From Sedimentisphaerales bacterium (GTDB lineage Bacteria > Planctomycetota > Phycisphaerae > Sedimentisphaerales > SM23-30), in the NCBI GenBank assembly GCA_030636065.1, contig DAOVXR010000032.1, forward strand, positions 1-10,032: DNA of 10,032 nucleotides, given 5' to 3'. Under the pieces are notes generated by a model that was not told the origin of the DNA, did not search any database, and saw only the letters and a list, made by a program, of their open reading frames with translations. Each line of letters opens with the position of its first letter. The first letter of the stretch is position 1. Positions 7,463 to 10,032 of the stretch are shown here, in pieces. Made by a program: the position numbers and the translations under genes.

Positions 7463-8980
7463 TCAATTATGGGCAGGCCCCAATACAGGGCCGGTAACAG
7501 TCAGCGGCAGTTTGATCAACATTTCCGTACCATTCCTGAGCTCGCTGCTGATATCAATGGAGCCGCCGTGCAGAACAACGATTTCCTTACTGATAGCCAG
7601 CCCCAATCCGGTACCGGAGATGTCGGCAGTTTCCTCACTGTCCACACGATAGAATTTTTCAAAGATTCTATCGATGTCCTCCGGACCTATCCCCAATCCG
7701 GTATCGGCCACCTTGATAAGAACGAAATTGTCATCCACATTAGTCTCGATAAAGACAGTACCGCCTTCCAGCGTGTATTTGATGGCGTTACTGAGAATGT
7801 TATTGAGAACCACGGCGAGTTTTTCACGGTCGGCATTAAGGTTGGGCAGTTTGGGATGATAATTGGTTTGTAGAGATATTTTCTTCGCGGCGGCAGAGGC
7901 CTTGACATCATTGACACATTGACGCACAAGGCGATCCAAAACCACTTCGCCTTTTTCCAGGGTAAGCGATCCGGTTTCCATCCGGGAGATGTCCAGAATA
8001 TCGTTGACCAGCCGAATCAATCGAGAAGTTTCATCATTTATCACATTGAAGGCCTCTTTCTGAGCATTGGCGTCCAGTAACATATCCGCAAGTAGCGTCT
8101 CGGCATACGCGCGGATATTAGTCAAGGGGCTACGCAGCTCATGACTGACATGAGCGATGAATTCATCACGGCCGGCTTCGCCGACCTTCTGCTGGGTAAC
8201 ATCACGGATACTGACGAGAACGTCTCCACTGTCGCCAACGTGAGCCAATCTGCGACAATAAACAGACAAAACAGATTTTTCCTGTTCGGAACCAGTAACA
8301 ACATCAAAGGAACTGTCGGCTTGCGGTGAACTGGTATCTAACAGGGCTTCTATGGATTTTTTGGCCTGTGTGTCGTCGAAAAGGTCCACAAGCGAACAGC
8401 CGATAATATCGCCCAAAGCACGACCGATAAGACCTTCGCAGGCACGATTTGCCAACGTAAGCGAGCCGGCGCTATCGGTCAGGATGACCCCGTCAGGCAG
8501 TGAATCGAACAGCCCGAGCAATCTTTGCGAATCATAGCTACAGAGAAACTGACCCAGGGTTTTTTCGCAGGGCAGGTTTTGCGTTTGTCCGCTTATCTCG
8601 TCAAGGATTCCCAAAAGCCGATTCCAACCCCGGTGCGAATCGGAAGTACTCACGCCGACAGGAACAGCCTCCAAATCTTTAAGAACCTCACTGACATCGT
8701 CAAGGTGAATAATTCGCTCCAGATTGGCTTCGATCCCGCGGAGTGCCCGCTGACGACGCCAAATCGAAAAATAAGCAAAGACAGCCAGAATCGTAGTAAT
8801 GAAAACCGACAGCAACAATATGGGCAGGATAATCGAAAGCATATAAGGAGCAGGCCAAATAGTCCTATAAAGACAAAACGCTATCACTAATAGAGATGTC
8901 GCGATTAAATTTACGGTAATAACTATTGTATTGTTTCGTGTGTTCACTTGCTCATTCCGCCATATTTCATATTTGAACAT
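7463..8980 (-). CDS. Membrane-bound PAS-domain sensor histidine kinase
   Basis: This is a two-component sensor kinase of the PhoR/WalK type. The 505-residue protein has two close transmembrane helices (about 18-38 and 47-71) with a periplasmic loop of only about 8 residues, so it has no large external sensor. A helical linker (72-150) precedes a PAS domain (about 152-265; 'LFDSLPDGVILTDSAGSLTLAN' region). HisKA follows with HVSHELRSPLTNIRAY (277-292), phospho-acceptor H280. The ATPase domain has N box NNILSNAIKY (393-402), G1 DTGLGIG (426-432), F box IFEKFYRVD (439-447) and G2 GTGLGLAISKEI (456-467), all intact. It is the first gene of the minus-strand pilus operon. The ATG at 8980 has only a weak GGAAA-like site; a GTG at 8947 is an alternative start. 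The divergent response regulator at 9229 is the obvious candidate partner, inferred from position. Confidence 0.95.
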   Translation of the reverse strand: MFKYEIWRNEQVNTRNNTIVITVNLIATSLLVIAFCLYRTIWPAPYMLSIILPILLLSVFITTILAVFAYFSIWRRQRALRGIEANLERIIHLDDVSEVLKDLEAVPVGVSTSDSHRGWNRLLGILDEISGQTQNLPCEKTLGQFLCSYDSQRLLGLFDSLPDGVILTDSAGSLTLANRACEGLIGRALGDIIGCSLVDLFDDTQAKKSIEALLDTSSPQADSSFDVVTGSEQEKSVLSVYCRRLAHVGDSGDVLVSIRDVTQQKVGEAGRDEFIAHVSHELRSPLTNIRAYAETLLADMLLDANAQKEAFNVINDETSRLIRLVNDILDISRMETGSLTLEKGEVVLDRLVRQCVNDVKASAAAKKISLQTNYHPKLPNLNADREKLAVVLNNILSNAIKYTLEGGTVFIETNVDDNFVLIKVADTGLGIGPEDIDRIFEKFYRVDSEETADISGTGLGLAISKEIVVLHGGSIDISSELRNGTEMLIKLPLTVTGPVLGPAHN

Positions 8981-9002
8981 GTTTCCAAATCACCATACAC
9001 AG

Positions 9003-9017
9003 ACTATCGACGATAGT
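9003..9017. promoter_or_regulatory. Perfect 15-base palindrome upstream of the kinase gene (possible operator)
   Basis: The two arms ACTATCG and CGATAGT are exact reverse complements around a single central A. The site ends 22 bases before the kinase ATG, in the untranslated leader or promoter zone. A one-base centre is unsuited to an RNA hairpin with the full stem and fits better a binding site for a dimeric DNA-binding protein. No second copy was noticed in the divergent region. The binding protein is unknown. Confidence 0.35.
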
Positions 9018-9117
9018 AACGCTGTAGTTTCCTCATTGATAAAATTTCTATCCGAAAATATTTGCGACGCTTACCGGTTCACTGCTGAAAATGGGGAAAA
9101 GGCTGAAAAAAAGCAGC

Positions 9118-9141
9118 AAAAAAAGGCGGTTAAGACGCCTT
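9118..9141 (-). terminator. Intrinsic terminator-like hairpin facing the kinase operon
   Basis: On the minus strand AAGGCG pairs with CGCCTT across a 7-base loop, with the second arm running into a T tract (7 T in total, 9124-9118). In this orientation it has the form of a Rho-independent terminator. On the plus strand the hairpin is not followed by T. It lies 137 bases before the kinase start, with no minus-strand gene immediately to its right, so it is either an attenuator in the operon leader or a barrier to antisense transcription from the regulator side. The stem is short (6 base pairs). Confidence 0.45.
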
Positions 9142-9166
9142 GAAAGATGTCCGATTTTGATACCAG

Positions 9167-9195
9167 TATAATATATGGTTTGAGCGGAACAACAA
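9167..9195. promoter_or_regulatory. Candidate overlapping divergent promoter elements
   Basis: On the plus strand TATAAT (9167-9172) is a perfect -10 match about 57 bases before the regulator ATG, but no good -35 lies at 16-18 bases (TTGAAA at 9140-9145 would need a 21-base spacer). On the minus strand TATTAT (9173-9168) lies 16 bases from TTGTTG (9195-9190), a weak but well-spaced pair for the kinase operon. The two -10 boxes overlap, so transcription of the two directions could compete. Both are pattern matches only. Confidence 0.3.
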
Positions 9196-9228
9196 TACAG
9201 ACAGTTAATTCTTGTTGAGAATATACCT

Positions 9229-9639
9229 ATGAAAATATTACTGGCGGACGACGATCCTTTTATTCACCATATCGTTACCCTGTGGCTGAACCGGAATGGT
9301 CACGAAGTGAGCAACGTCCATAACGGCCTGGAAGCCCTGGCAAAACTAAAGGATGGCGGCTTCGACGGACTGATAACCGATGTAAATATGCCTTTAATGA
9401 AGGGAATCGACCTCGTTAAGGAGGTATTACAATTACCTCAAAAGCCGGATTTGATTGTGGTATTGACCTCCCGGTGCGATACAGGACAACTCAAAAGGGA
9501 ACTGGATAATCCGCAGGTGCATCTGTTCAACAAGCCGTTCAGTCCGGCAGTCCTGACGGAGCTTATAGAGAGATTACACAAGGAAAAACAACACCAGCAT
9601 GAACTCGAGCAAAGAAAAACTGTTGCGAACACTGCTTGA
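9229..9639 (+). CDS. Single-domain response regulator (CheY-like receiver)
   Basis: The 136-residue protein is one receiver domain with no DNA-binding or enzymatic output. The acidic cluster D7-D8-D9, the phospho-acceptor D51 (LITDVNMPLMKG), the switch T80 (VVLTS) and K102 (FNKPF) are all in place, so it should accept phosphate. The C-terminal tail (about 116-136) is rich in Lys, Gln, His and Glu. It would act by protein contact, possibly on the pilus motor or in a phosphorelay. It is transcribed away from the sensor kinase operon, and the ATG at 9229 has a weak site (GAG about 9 bases upstream). The last 41 bases overlap the next gene, suggesting coupled translation. Pairing with the kinase at 7463-8980 is an inference from adjacency. 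Confidence 0.93.
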   Translation: MKILLADDDPFIHHIVTLWLNRNGHEVSNVHNGLEALAKLKDGGFDGLITDVNMPLMKGIDLVKEVLQLPQKPDLIVVLTSRCDTGQLKRELDNPQVHLFNKPFSPAVLTELIERLHKEKQHQHELEQRKTVANTA

Positions 9640-10032
9640 TCTGGCACGGTCCGGTGAACCTCTGTCCCCGGAACTGACAGCAGCAATAGAAGATGAATAT
9701 ATTGCAGCCACATCGCAAGAGCCATTTTTACATGGGCCGGACCATCCCGACCAGGCGGACATCTACACATTACCGGACGAAATCTCGAAAAAACTTGACG
9801 AAATTGTAAATGTATTCAAAAATATCGGCTCTGAGAAGGAAGACCTCGCCGGGGAACTGCTATCCAGTTACAACCATCTGAATACCGCCTTCGACGCCAC
9901 GGTCGCTGTAGCCAACAACAAGAATATCCAGCAGGCCGTCCAGACACTCATCAGTGAAATATCCCACGCGGTCGATAGCAATTATTGTTATTACTTTGGC
10001 GACATGGCCGAAAAGTTCCCCAAAAACCCGGA
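9599..10032 (+). CDS. Signalling protein N-terminus, probable coiled coil leading into a GAF domain (partial)
   Basis: An open frame starts at ATG 9599, inside the regulator gene, and stays open to the right edge (144 codons). The start of the product (MNSSKEKLLRTLLDLARSGE) is helical and charged. Residues about 60-105 look like an amphipathic helix or coiled coil (KKLDEIVNVF ... GELLSSYNHLNTAF). Residues 106-135 (NNKNIQQAVQTLISEISHAV, then DSNYCYYFGD) resemble the opening helix and first strand of a GAF sensor domain. No membrane segment or catalytic motif is visible in the part present. Proteins with this opening are often histidine kinases or PP2C-type phosphatases; the deciding C-terminus lies outside the window. 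AGGA about 14 bases upstream is a poor ribosome site, so expression probably depends on coupling to the regulator. Confidence 0.75.
   Translation, partial: MNSSKEKLLRTLLDLARSGEPLSPELTAAIEDEYIAATSQEPFLHGPDHPDQADIYTLPDEISKKLDEIVNVFKNIGSEKEDLAGELLSSYNHLNTAFDATVAVANNKNIQQAVQTLISEISHAVDSNYCYYFGDMAEKFPKNP

Noticed and set aside
8931..9143. Plus-strand open frame of 70 codons across the divergent region
   Set aside because: Low-complexity Lys/Gln end, no domain, and it overlaps the kinase start, the palindrome and the hairpin; better explained as regulatory DNA.
9438..9770. Minus-strand open frame of 110 codons opposite the response regulator and the GAF-like gene
   Set aside because: Cys/Ser/Leu-rich translation typical of a shadow frame; both plus-strand genes have better support.
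1..10032. CRISPR arrays, tRNA or rRNA genes, insertion sequences, attachment sites
   Set aside because: No regularly spaced repeats, cloverleaf-like segments, transposase or integrase motifs, or long terminal inverted repeats were seen; coding density and operon structure look undisturbed.

Overview
The window comes from a bacterium with a Gram-negative type envelope. It is almost filled by the inner-membrane and motor part of a type IV pilus / type II secretion-like machine (GspE/PilB ATPase, GspF/PilC platform, PilM, PilN, PilO) together with signalling genes. Base composition looks close to balanced. Shine-Dalgarno sequences are clear at only a few genes (pilN, gspE) and weak or absent elsewhere. 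The ATPase of the GspE type beside PilM-PilN-PilO, an STAS gene and several sensors resembles gene sets I associate with Planctomycetota or similar environmental lineages. That assignment is a guess; no rRNA, tRNA or marker gene is present to confirm it.

Layout: from about 8980 leftwards to the window edge, nine genes lie head to tail on the minus strand with gaps or overlaps of only -32 to +36 bases, so they probably form one operon. In transcription order they are: a membrane-anchored PAS histidine kinase (8980-7463), a membrane protein with a cysteine-rich sensor-like region and a degenerate GGDEF domain (7444-6059), a single-domain STAS protein (6052-5717), the GspE/PilB ATPase with an N-terminal MshEN domain (5720-3963), the GspF/PilC platform protein (3954-2707), PilM (2678-1461), PilN (1460-687), PilO (718-173), and the N-terminus of a further single-pass membrane protein in the PilP/GspC position (136-1, cut by the edge). 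On the plus strand, diverging from the kinase, are a single-domain CheY-like response regulator (9229-9639) and, overlapping its end, a protein cut by the right edge that looks like the coiled-coil lead-in to a GAF domain (9599-10032).

The 248-base divergent region (8981-9228) holds a terminator-like hairpin facing the kinase operon, a perfect 15-base palindrome 22 bases before the kinase start, and overlapping candidate -10 boxes for both directions.

Inferred working: the kinase and regulator would sense a state at the membrane. The GGDEF-like and STAS proteins would relay or scaffold that signal. The ATPase, whose MshEN domain is of the kind that binds cyclic di-GMP, would power assembly of pilin-like subunits through GspF and the PilMNO bridge. 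Pilins, prepilin peptidase, secretin and a PilT retraction ATPase are not in the window. The most interesting point is the built-in signalling cassette (kinase, catalytically degenerate GGDEF, STAS, MshEN-ATPase) fused to the front of a pilus operon, with a possible attenuator ahead of it.
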